Shown in pieces: positions 1 through 12,600 of a stretch of 64,000 bases of DNA. Each line of letters begins with the position of its first letter. Position 1 is the first letter of the stretch. Source of the DNA: Lepturacanthus savala (Eukaryota; Chordata; Actinopteri; Scombriformes; Trichiuridae); NCBI GenBank assembly GCA_030544235.1, contig CM060470.1, positions 14,374,856 through 14,438,855 on the forward strand. The letters run 5' to 3'. Below the pieces are notes generated by a model that ran no database searches, had not been told where the DNA came from, and saw only the letters and a program-made list of their open reading frames with translations. The position numbers and the translations under genes are program-made.

Positions 1-31
<31 letters not shown>
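1..31. repeat. (AT)n microsatellite, cut by the window edge
   Basis: Uninterrupted AT dinucleotides from base 1. The true length is unknown because the window starts inside it. Confidence 0.95.
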
Positions 32-34
<3 letters not shown>

Positions 35-497
35 TGTGTAAAGGTGATGGTCTTCCCTTTGTTTTCCCCATCCATATGGCATTGAAAATAACTAATGGAT
101 CATGGAAATATAATAAAAATAATGGTCCATGGATATAAGATGCAGGCATCACGCACTGCAAGTGGGTGGAGTAGGGGACAGGCCATGTTATCCCACGCCT
201 TAATCTCAAAAACAGCTCAGAGTATGCATCAATTATTAAGGGGCTTCACAGTATAAGAGTGCCAGGCTTGGTGGATTAGAGAGAAAGCTGAAGCATGCAC
301 ACTCTGAATTGGTGATGAAGAGGACTATTAGATAGTCGTGTTGTGTTTCTGAAGACTTCTTTGCAATTTCTTTCTCAACAAGACACAAATTTGGCAGTGT
401 TATTTGGAGAAAAATGAGTTATTTGCCCTTGCGGCGCAGCTCTACTGAATCCGGATATGTGGCCAGATTTTCCTGAAGATGACATTGATATTTACAG
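1..497. other. 3' part of the intron upstream of exon 1
   Basis: It opens with an (AT)n tract at 1-31. The rest is plain AT-rich sequence with no coding exon and no repeat that I recognise. Confidence 0.8.
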
Positions 498-638
498 GCG
501 GTAAACTCTGGTGGGCAGATGAGGATTCGGCACAGCTGGGAACTGTTACCAAGAGGGATGGACGGAACCCTGTGGTTCTGAGGAACAAGACCAGCGGGGT
601 GGTTCACATGAAGGTGTATGACAGGGAGGGTCAGAAAG
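498..638 (+). CDS. lrp1b: lrp1b exon 1 of window: last blade of YWTD propeller 4
   Basis: The acceptor is tttacag ending at 497 and the donor gtaagc starts at 639. The exon enters and leaves in phase 1. The translation has the YWTD-type blade motif GKLWWADEDSAQLG and then RDGRNPVVLRNKTSG, which holds an N-glycosylation sequon (NKT). Family knowledge: this is the closing blade of the fourth propeller, just before an EGF module. The previous exon is outside the window, since nothing coding is seen in bases 1-497. Confidence 0.93.
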
Positions 639-3600
639 GTAAGCATCGCCAAATGTATCCACACAGCGCAAACACATACGTTCTCTAAGAAAAGACACAG
701 ACATTAACACTGCCCACATACATTTACCACACTTTTTTTCTGCATTTTGCTGCTTGTGCTTAACATTCAGGAAGAAACCCGTGTCAGATAAACAACGGAG
801 GATGCTCACAGCTCTGCTTCCCCACTTCTGAGAACACCCGGAGCTGCTCCTGCACCGTTGGCTATAACTTGCGTAGCGACCGCATTTCTTGTGAGGGTAG
901 GTTGGAGTTTGGATTTTTTTTTTGGGGGTTTGCACAAGACAAAACAAAAACAATAGCAACAAAACATACATAGGATGTCTTTCACACAGAAAGATTAGAC
1001 TACAAAAAATGTGCTGCAGCACGTAATATCACATAAAAGAACATAAGTAATATAAGTGAGGGATTAAGTTTAAAATTGCATTAAAATTCAAATAAAGAAA
1101 AGAAACATGAAAAAATAACAACAGCAAAAAAAGCATTTAATAAAAAAAAATAATACATTTTAAAAAATGCATATCAAGCATTTGTTACATGAAAGGTTGA
1201 ACCAAATTCTTACTTTGTAACTGGAAATATGCAGCATTTCATTTTCTATTTCTATATATTTGCATTCATTACGCTAATGCAATGCATTAATGTTTCAGCA
1301 TATTGATAAATCTATACATAGGTCAAAGGGCATTCATAATGTGCTATTCTGTCTATGTTTGTGGTCTTACACTGTGGGCTGTTCTTTGGTCGGTTGTTCT
1401 TTAGGTGTTGACTCTTTTCTGATGTATTCCATCCACGAGGGAATCCGCGGAATTTCTCTGGACCCAAACGACAACAGTGAAGCTCTCATGCCCATTACAG
1501 GAACACTGTTTGCTGTGGGAGTTGACTTCCATGCAGGTAGGAATTGTCATGCAACACACGAATGATTATTTGTGCAGTTCCACCACAGAGCAGCTGGACA
1601 TCGCACATGCTGTTTTTGTTTGACTTGTATTTAAATGTAGAGTTGACGGTTCTGGAGAAAGACTGTTGATATTTGAACAGTAGTACACCAGGGATTGCAT
1701 CTACAACCCATAACATTTCCTGGATGCACCTAATTGGGCAAATGCTTTCCCTGGGTTGGGCTCTGCTTCCAGATTTCAAAACAGGCTAGGCATCTTTGTT
1801 TTGTGTAATTTCAGATATAATAGCCCAATAGGTCACTGTTTTAAGAAAGATGTTATAGGCATTATAAGCAATGCAGTTTCTGAATCTGTTTTTTTTTTTT
1901 TTTGGTTTAGATCCTCACAAGCTAGTTTCATTTGCTAAAATGGTCTTTTTTTTTGTTTGACTCAAACTATCCCCCTGCTCCTCTCCCCCTCCCCACAAGA
2001 TCAAAAGCATGAACTATACCTTTAAATGGATTAATTAACTTGTGTTTTTAAAAAAAAAAAAGATCCACCAACTTAGCTGAAATTTTTGGAAAGTAAACTA
2101 TTTCTGGTGAAAATTTAGTGCAGAGCCACAGGAAGGATATGCTTGATTATGCAGTTGTAATTTTGACTTTTGTGTAGAAACCTTTCATTAAAAACACCAA
2201 CAAGTACAAGCTAGAGAATCTCACACAATACATCCCTCAACCAGACGCCCAGGTTCAAGCCCCCCCCATGGTGGTCAAGAATCTAGGGGAGCTGCTCTGT
2301 AGTGGGCTTTAAAATGGAAAGTGGAGAGAAAATTGGTGACACATTATAATTTGCCTCCATTACATAGTGTCGGGTCGAGAGTAGAAAGGAAATGGTGGGA
2401 GAGGGATGGAGAATGACATGCTATAAAGGTTCGCTGCCAAAATTGAACTGAATATAGTATGCTCATGTGTAATGCAGTTTAAACCAGTAGGCCAATGACA
2501 CATGGCACAATTATTATGATGTTGGGAATTAGAAATTTTTTCTACATAAAATTCATACACGTTAACTTTAGAATCACCAGACATAATTTATTGATGATTC
2601 TTTAAGCAATATTTCAAGGTGTGCCATTAAAACTGTCTCATTTCATCCGCTCTGGAGTATATCAGCATCTTAAAACGAGAGTTCATCGCTTTTAAAGCAG
2701 CATTTAACTAGTAACTAGTTAACTGTCACTGTTGCTGCCAAATTACATTATATTACACAGCCCATGCCTCTCTCCCTTGTCTTTATTTCCCACAGTACAA
2801 ACCTTCCAGTCCAAACAATGAGGGCAAAGGAAAGGTATTTGTTAAAATAGGCTGTGCTTTTGAATAATGGTCTGTGGGCTTGTAGGGTGCAGCATGGATG
2901 AAAGAGTAATAAGTTCACATTAACCTCAGTATGAATAACATAAAACAATTTCCTCACAAGCCTCTGAAGCAATTCTAATACAAAGCAATTCCCAAGATAT
3001 TGTATCAAATGAAGGTACCGTAACGTGCATTGGAAAGCATGAACCCAATAGCTTGTGCTGTCATTTGTTACATCCCTGCTTACTTCTACATAATATATAT
3101 GATAAAAATGATAGATTTATTACACTGACAAATGCTATGAATATACTATAGGCCGGTAGTGCTCCATATAAGTAATAGGTTGCCACTGATGCATGATAAC
3201 AAAAGCTGTGTAAAGGAAATTGCATATGCACAACTGAAAAGGGAAACAAACTACATGTACACAAAAAGGGTTGATATATTAAGTATTTCCAAGGGGAATT
3301 CTTTTAAGAAAAGCAGATAAGCAGCACATGGTAAAGATACCTGGGTCATTCCATATGTATTAACATTTTTTATTGTAAAGGCCATTCTCAAAGGCAAACT
3401 CAACGTACAAAGATTAGTTCAGTGGATGCTTACATCCTGTGTGTCCTGGTTGTCAAGACTGCAACAAACCTCCATCTTTTGCTGTTGGAAATTCCCATTT
3501 ACCTGCGCTGCCTGTCCTGCTTCCTGAAAAAAGACCTTCTGTATACTGTTAAAATTGATTTACCTAGCTTAATCAGCATTGTGTGGACCGGTTTGGCAGT

Positions 3601-6600
3601 GGTTTGAATGTAACAGACATTCATTTTCTCTGTAAAAGTTATGCTCTAGAGCTTTGAGGAAGTAGTAACTTTACTCCACATGTTTTGCTAACCTTAACAA
3701 ATGATCATTTTAACCCAAACCATGATCTTTCCCTAAACCTAACCAACTGGCAGGAACATGGTTCTCTGTTCATCATCCAGCAAATTGCAGCTGAATCAGG
3801 TGTTTCTCACCTCGAGGACAGGAAACTTTAGGGGGAGAAAAAAAGCAGTGGAGCACACTGATAGATTTATAGCCTTACAGTACTGTGTCTTCATCAGAGT
3901 CAGAGTGGACAGGACAAGAGGCAAAGATATAAACAACCTAGACCAAGTGTGCATGATGATTGGTTGAGCAGGATTTCAAGCCTTTATGATATAACAGGTT
4001 GGGAGTTGCCACGGTGGGAGTTGCCATAGTCAATGTTTTTTGTGCCTTAGTCTAGCATTTTCACTTCATAAGTCTTTATTTTATTCATTATTTGTTTTCA
4101 GCAAAACAATGATTTATAATGATTTTGGAAAGCTTAGAAAATTGCTATAAAGAGCCTTGATACTTCAGTCTTAGCTTTTGCTTTCATTTCATTTGTGTCA
4201 TTAATAACACATATGATGTTGGTCTATTTAAAATCTGATTTTGCAAGTCACACTTTCTCATAAAACTGTTGATGTATAAGAGCGAAAATACATAATAATG
4301 ACCATTTTTCTTTTAAAAACAGGGAACATTTTGTATCAATTAAAGTGAACAAATGTTATTGTGATTCATGGCACGAATCAAACAGGATCACAAATAAAAA
4401 TTATCTGAATAGCCGGTCGGTCAGTCCACCTCTTTGATCCTGACTGAAATGTTTCAACAACTGCCATGGATTGCCATGGAATTTAGTTCAGAAACACTTG
4501 TGCACCCCAGGATGAATTTGAATCACCTTCTTGATCCTGTAACTTTTCATCCAGTAACCTTTACTGAACTACAATTGTCCATAGGCTCTCTTTCAGAGGG
4601 TGTAAGCATTCTGGAGAATAAAGCCAGCTTGCGTTGCTCAATGCGAAAGTAAAAGTAATTCTGCCTTTTATCCGTATGAGTGACTCCAAAGGTCACCGGC
4701 AATTTTCACTGTGGCTTTTTGAGAAAAGAGGAAATAAGTGGCATTACAGACAGAATTAGACATAGCCAAAGTACAGAGGTGAATTGACCATTTCCCTTCC
4801 TGTTATGACTTTCATCAGGTGAACATGCAAATGTATTACTAAGCCCTTCCAAGAGGAGCAGCTGATGGCTTACACATGTCATTTACATGTTATTACAGCA
4901 GTTAGGCTGCCAGAGCAGAACAGATGAAAGCCCTGCAGCTGTATTCTGTCATATATGAGCTACGTGTTAACAGAGTGTGAAGGTAGCAGGTACAAGAAAG
5001 TACAAATAAACATATAACACCCTCTAACCCCCTAACAACCTGTACAGAGCCAAATTGACAGAAATGCACCGAGATGCACTTTTAGACTTCGCCAGATATA
5101 AATTACATACTATTTCATATGCTTATGTAATAGGGCTGTAAAATCCTAAAGGGTCCATAACAGTTTTACCAACACCATGTTTTGCATGAAGCAATATACT
5201 GCCCTGTAAAATTTGGCCGTCAATTGCCTTTGCCTGCTCAAACACTGTATGTCAACAAAGAGCTGTGGATGAACTGTGTGGGTATTTTCACCATCATTCT
5301 TTATAGTCCCGCACAACAGTTGGTGAAATGGACCGTGCTGCAGTAAAATGTGGTTTCATGAGCTGCTTTGTTTGGGGGCATAAATACTTTTGTGGCTGCC
5401 ACATTCATCATCCTATTTTGTCTTGTCATTAACTATATTTTGCAGGAAATGACACTGTGTACTGGACGGACATGGGCCTGAACAGAATATCCCGCTCCAA
5501 ACGTGATCAGACCTGGAGGGAGGACATCATTACGACTGGCATCAGCCGGGTTGAAGGCATTGCGGTTGACTGGATTGCTGGTTAGTATGGTGACTCCCTG
5601 GGCCCTGGGCTCTAATATTGCAGACTGTCAAGTTGGAATTGAAAATCTCTTTATGTGCACTGCTCAGAGTTATGGCATTGAGTAGATGGTTTTGTATATG
5701 TTTTGCTAAAAAACAGTAAACCATAGTGACATGACGGAGAAATCGACAATCACAAGATAAATGTGCATGCAAGATTAGTTTTAGGGTACCGTATGAGTAA
5801 ATTCATGGTGTTACCTTCATTTTATACAGGAAACCTTTACTGGACAGACCATGGTTTCAATCTTATAGAAATATCCCGTTTGAACGGCGCCTACCGCTCA
5901 GTGGTCATATCTGAAGGACTCGATCAGCCCAGAGGCATCGCTGTACACCCACAGAAGGGGTAGGCCATTTCTTGTTTTGTGTTTTATTGCATACACACAT
6001 CACATGTCCATGCACATATTTTGAAGAACCAAAATAAACCTTTCGCCCAGTGTCCTAGCAATAATATGAGCAAAAAAAACATCCTCATGCACTCTAAATT
6101 TATCACTTTGTCTAGCTCTACCTAACATGTGCTAACATGTATTTATAATACTATTTCTAACATAGAAACAGTTTCATATGAATACAATTTCTAACATAGA
6201 TTCCATTTTTAAGAACTGAAGAAGTTATACTTTCTCATGGATTACTCTTTATAACTGCAATGTTATATTCCGATATATAGGGCTCCTAGTAGGCATAGTT
6301 TTGTAATAGAAGTAACGTATCCCAACCATTTTCCCTTGTTCTAGTATTTTTTTTTCTAAAATGGGTTAACAGGCCTATACTCCCAAACTGTATAAGAAAC
6401 AGTTCTGTTCCAACATAAGTCATTGAGCAGTAAGCCCATTCTGTAAACCTTAGGACTTAAATAAAACCTATAACTTGTACAGAATAAATCTCCCCCTAGC
6501 CTCCGTTATATATTTCTCAGTATTTTATAGTATTTAAACTACTCCTCATTGCCCCAATATCACCTTAAGTCAAGTCAAGTCAATTTTATTTGTATAGCTA

Positions 6601-9600
6601 AAAATCACAAATCACTGATTTGCTTCAATGGGCTTTACAGTTTGCAACATCAACACAACATCCCCTGTCCTTAAACCATCACAAGGGAAGAGGAGGAAGA
6701 AACCTCAGGAAGATGTTTGCATCTTTTAGAGACAGGAAGTGCCTGACCTTTCCTATATTTAAGTGAAAGAAGGCAGTCCTAGAAATTTGTTTAATGTGGG
6801 CAGTGAAGGACATATCATATTGAATTTATGAGGTGTTCAGGCCAAAGCACAATAACTTCAGTTTTGTTAACTGATAAATTCAGTTGTGTATCATCTGCAT
6901 AGCAGTGGACATTAATAGTGTTCCCTACTAATTACACCTAGAGGAAGTATATAAAGTGAATAATATTGGTCCAGTCACAGAACCTTGTAGAACTCCATGT
7001 CTTAACTTTTGTACGGATGAAAGAAACATTGTTAACATGAACAAATTGGGAACGACCTGAGAGATAGGACTTTATGCAGTCCCTTTCATACCAATAAAAT
7101 GCTCTCATCTCTGTAGTAGGATCTGATGATCGATGGTGTCAAATGCACCATTATGGTCTAACTGAACAAGAATGGAGATAAATCCTTTATCTGACGCATT
7201 GAGAATGTTGCGTCAGATAAGAGAATTTTCTAGGATCTTAGAGACAAAGAGAAGATTGGATATAGATCTATAGTTGGCTGAAACACCCGAGTCAAGCACA
7301 ATTTTTTTTGAGGAGAGGTTTAATTGCAGCTACCCCAGAGGACTGTAATACAGTGATATTCAACAGGGGGTCCGCGAATCCTAGGGGGCTGGAGTTTCTG
7401 CAGGGGGTCCTCCAAATGAAAAAGAAATTATTTTTATTTTTACCAAAATAATATGTGAGTTAAAAATATATATATTTATAGCATGATTGAGAAAACTTCA
7501 TTAACAAACAATAATAATCTACTTTTGACAAAAACTATTTTAGTCTATTAACATAGACATGATTCCCATCAGTCAGTCTTAGCACTATGTGACTAACGTC
7601 AACTTCAGGAATTAATTCCTAATTACTAATCATGCTATTACCACTACCTTTATTGCTAGTACTACTAATTATAATAATAAAATAAGAATTTTAAGTGGGG
7701 GTCCCTGCTCTGTTCTTCTGACACCCTAGGGGTCCCTGGGCTAAAAAAGGTTGAAGACCCCTGCTCTAATACATAGCCAGATAATAAGTACTTTGGTTCC
7801 ACCTTAGGTTTTGAAATGTCTTAAATGCTTTTCTTTTGTTTGTTTTTTTAAACACAGCCATGCTAGGTGCTATACAAGGTCATTCCAAAAAATCCATCAC
7901 AGGATTCTTGTATTCAGAATACAGGACAAGATAACTTCAGTGTTACACTTCAGTTTCTAGTTTGTAAATATTTTCAAAAGACCTTCAGAATTATAGTTTT
8001 GCAAAAGTATCAAAAAAGATGTGAACACATCCCCTTGGCTATTGATTTGAGTAAATAGCTTTGATTGTTTTTGTTCTCAACACCCCACATTGTATTTACT
8101 TCTCTTCAGACTTCTTTAGAATGAGCTGGTACTGAGTTTCAAGAGTAATTATGTCTATTAGGAGTTGAACAATGGAAAAGAACATCTAAAGGTTTAAGAG
8201 GACTTAATACTTTATGTTCGATTTTGATCCAGCTCAGTCTGTTTCCTTCCAGTGCTCAATCAATCAAGAGAGTTCAAATGCTAGATTCTGTAACCTCAAA
8301 TCTGCTTATGCCATTTGGTGAACACATTTCAGTTTTTAAACTGTCCAATGCTAAAAAAATATACTATAAATGGTATGACTATAATTTCAACACAGTGGCA
8401 TCTATGATAGAAGTTTTTTCCCTTCCCAGATATCTTAATTATCTTATATAATTAAAGGAACATTAAAACAAATCTTTTAAAGGAGGGTAACTGTGAAAAA
8501 TATCCTCCAAAGGTTTTCCCCAAAAGATTTCATAATAAATGGGAGATTTTTAAAAGTTATTCCCTAACTATTTGGCTTTTTATGTCGTCACATGTTGGTA
8601 TGTTGCATGAACTGGACATCTAAGCACACACATCGAGATGAGATGATAAAGGTAATGTGAGACAAGACCTGAACTACCCAAACAACAAATCATAGAGGAA
8701 ACATTGCCTCAAGTTCAGATTTAAAGAAGAATTTCACTGTTTTCCGACCTGGACCTATTTTCCCAACATTTAGTGTTTATTAGGAAACAGAAACATAAAT
8801 TTCTCAGTTTGGTCCAACAAGAACCAGCATGTATGCCCAGATGTGTTTGTCCTCTATAAACAATATGTTTGCACCTGTGGAAGCCTCCTCAAGTCTCGCG
8901 AGAGTCGTGAGAGTTGTGATACTGCAGGAAGTCACCTGTGTCTGGAAGCGTGATCTGCTGAAAGCCAACCAGCTCTGAAGGAATGAGCTGGGGAGGAACG
9001 GAGCCAGATGCTGCTGATTTCTGGAGGAATTAACACACAGCCGAGGACCACACCAGCCACACTGGATCATACGGAGCCATTTCCCAGAGATTGGAGTTTA
9101 CTTTTGTCATTTTTTGGGGATTAAAATGTCAATTTCTCTTCCATTTCGCTTCTCAACCTGTGGAGTAACACAGAGTCATACACTGTCAGCTGCTGATGGT
9201 GAGTTTGGAAGAAAGTCATTGAGGAAATCGGGCTTCAACATGGAACTCATATCTTGGTAAATTGCCTTGGTTTGCTAAATATATTCCTTATAGAGGACAA
9301 ACACAGCTGGCCATATATGCCCCATCTGCCCCATTGTAGCATGTCGACTGTAAAGTGGGCTACTGGTTCTTGCTCAGTTTCTGCCTTGGATCACTGTAAT
9401 GGACAATAGAAGACAGGGGAATAGGGTCCAGAAAAAGTGAAATTCTCCTTTAAAGAATATCACAATTTTAAATTACAGTCATATAATAGAAAACAGTAAA
9501 CAGTGCTAATTCAGTAATTTAGACAAAATGCAGAAAAAGGCTAATTGCTTTTCCTATATTCTTTTGTTGTGGTAATGTTTTATATCTTAATCTCCTTATT

Positions 9601-12600
9601 AAGTTGTAGAGGCTATATAGCAAAGAAACTGTCTGCCTTTTTCTATGGTTAATACGTTCAAAGTCTTTGTTGCCGTCTATCATTTTGGATACTTTTTTTT
9701 TTTTAAATATGTTTTTATTATCTCCATAGTGTCAAAATCACTGTGTTTGTGTCTGTTACTATGCTGGTCCAGGTATCTCTTCTGGACAGAATGGGGTCAG
9801 AACCCCTGTATCGGCCGCTCCCGCCTGGATGGTTCAGACCAGGTCACTTTGGTCAATTCAGGCATTATTTGGCCCAACGGAATTTCCATAGACTATGAGG
9901 TACAATAGATTTTTTTCTGATGCACATTGTAAACAGCCTCATTCTCTTCCTCTACACCCCTACATACTGTACCCCGTACCTCAACTTACTCTTCTGTGGC
10001 TCAGATATGCCCACATGTAATATGCATTTTGAAATTGCCTTCCAGGAAAATACAATATACTGGTGCGACGCCCGCACAGATAAGATAGAGAGGATCAACC
10101 TTGAGACAGGTGAGAGCCGGGAGATTGTACTGTCAGTGGCCAACGTAGACCTGTTCTCAGTGGCTGTGTTTGGGCCATACATCTACTGGTCTGACAGGTA
10201 ATTTATTATTTTCTGAAATGCACACACATGCATTGGTCTGCAAAGCCTGTTATACTAAACTGACATTAACCCTTCCCTACAAAGGTCTCGTGTGAAAATA
10301 TTAGAAGGAGCAATTCACATAAAGAGGGTTACCACCTATTTTTTGTAAAATGGGCACACGGATAAACTTTATGATCCTTTTTTCGCTTTTCATGAAGTGC
10401 ATGACGTCCCCCGACACTCGTGCAGTTCTGTGCAGTTCAGAGCACTGTTATGGGATCTCGGAAACAGCAGCAGGCTGAATCAAGTTGTAGATCTTTTGCA
10501 TGGTTTTAATCTGTCTTGCATTAAATTTGAAGAGCAGTCATCACATTGTCCCATCCCTTTACAAGGGGGATCACACTGACAATAAACTGCTGGCTTTATC
10601 ATGCTTCTGTCCTCAACAATCGTGAATCATATGTCAAAAAACTGGCGATTGCAGTCTTGGATTTTTTCTTTTTTCCGTTATTGTCAAATCGAATGTTCTA
10701 TTCGTCTAACCGAGTCATTACCCTGTCTCAGTAAAAAGTCATAACACAGTGTAATATCTCCGGCGTGTGCTTTCAGGGCCTATTCCAACGGTTCCATCCG
10801 ACGTGGCTTCAAGACTGACACCAGCGAGGCTGTGACCATGAGAAGTGGGCTGGGGGTCAATTTGAAGGATGTAGCAGTCTTCAATAGAGGCAGAGAGAAA
10901 GGTTGAGGTTTCAACGTCAAGATTATACTTATTCGCCATGTGAATCTTTCTTTCAGCCAAGCCTCCACTTTATTTTTAAAAGGCTTTTTAGCCCTACTAC
11001 ATATACAGTATGTGCACTTTCCAAAATTTCCCTTTATTTTTATTTTCCTCTGCAGTGTACAAGCACGATTGCATAGTGGGAGAAACTGAAGCAAACCGAA
11101 AATTTAATTTAATGTTTCTCTTTCTACCACAGGCACCAACCCCTGCTCCAGGAGTAATGGCGGCTGCCAGCAGCTGTGCTTTCACCTGGGCAGCGGGCGC
11201 CGGACCTGCTCTTGCGCCCATGGCCGCTTGGCGGAGGACGGCTTCGCCTGTGAGCGCTACGACGGTTACCTCCTCTACTCCGAAAGGACTATACTGAAAA
11301 GCATCCATCTTTCAGACGAGAACGACCTTAACTCACCCATCCAGCCTTTCGAAAACCCTGCGCTTTTTAAGAACATCATAGCCTTGGCCTTTGATTTTAA
11401 TCAGAATACAGCGGGGACCAATCGCATCTTTTTCAGTGATGTCCATTTTGGAAATATCCAAATGATCAATGACGACTGGACAGGGAGATCTATTATTGCA
11501 GAAAGTAAGTACATTTCACATTCTCTCTGTTTACATGAACAATTTACATGGTAGGCTGTTGTTGACGCTATTATTCTAACGAGCCTTCTACTACCATAGA
11601 CTGTATAATTAATGGACATCACAGAATGGTTTGTATACTTGTCTTTTAAAGCCTAATCATGGCTACTGCCATCTTTTTTTTTTTTTTGGCCAGTAATGAA
11701 TATGTTGTGAACAAATTTGGACTTTGGAGCTGTCACTCAAACTTGTAACTCCTAAATCATGCATAATTTTAAGTTGTTTTAAATGAAATTTAAACATCAG
11801 TTATACAAAAAAAAAATGTTATAAATAAGGAAATTATCTAAAAAGACCATTCCGTTTTTTTGAACCAGGCCAGTACTTTAACATGGGTTCTATGGGGATT
11901 GACTTGCTCCTGGAGCTGACCCAAGTGTCCACAGGAAGTGCAGTTGTGGAACTTCCATAATGATTTAATTTTTCAGCCCTGGAGTTTGCCCCTTGGCTAC
12001 TATGCAGATGTATGCCTATTTTAGCAGCTACACATTTTCTACCGTATTAATGACGGCAATTATTGAGTATGGTTTGGTAAGTTGTGGTGCAGGATTTTTT
12101 TTGAGGAGAGTAACGTTTGTGTTTGTTTGTTTTTGTCCACAAGGACATGTAACAGCTCATGTTTCACTTGCATGTTACCTCTATAACTGCTAACTAGGGC
12201 GTATTTCTGCCCTCAAGGTCTATTTTCCTGACTAATGTGTGAGTGGTTGTGTATTGGGACGTGGGCATGGCTGATACGCTTCTGGATCACAGTGGCACTG
12301 TGCCTGAACAGATCCGCTGACTCACTGACAGACGCTTTCTCAGGACTGCCACTGCTAATGTTATGACGTGCTGCAGTCGATAGCCCATTGTGTTGATATG
12401 GTGCAATTTTTATTACGAATTTAATCACGTGGGACAGCCATGTTAAAAACAAATTATTTACTTATGAGCCATGCATTTTTCTCGTCATTTTATTTTTTAT
12501 CCTTACTCCAGTAAAGACCATGTAGTACTAAATCAGTATGGAATGATACTGATGTTTGAATGCTTTCTGCTTACTGACTGTTACATATTGAATGATGGGG

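Larger units (their letters stand above)
5960..9772. other. Intron 5 (3.8 kb), repeat-rich
   Basis: It holds, in order, an (AAGTC)n-tailed dispersed repeat, an antisense LINE fossil interrupted by a hAT-like MITE, and a 736-bp element with terminal inverted repeats. All are listed separately. The stretch 7830-8720 shows nothing recognisable. Confidence 0.8.

Noticed and set aside
546..1022. A 158-codon minus-strand open frame over exons 1-2
   Set aside because: It is the shadow of the lrp1b exons and short introns read backwards, with no family signature of its own.
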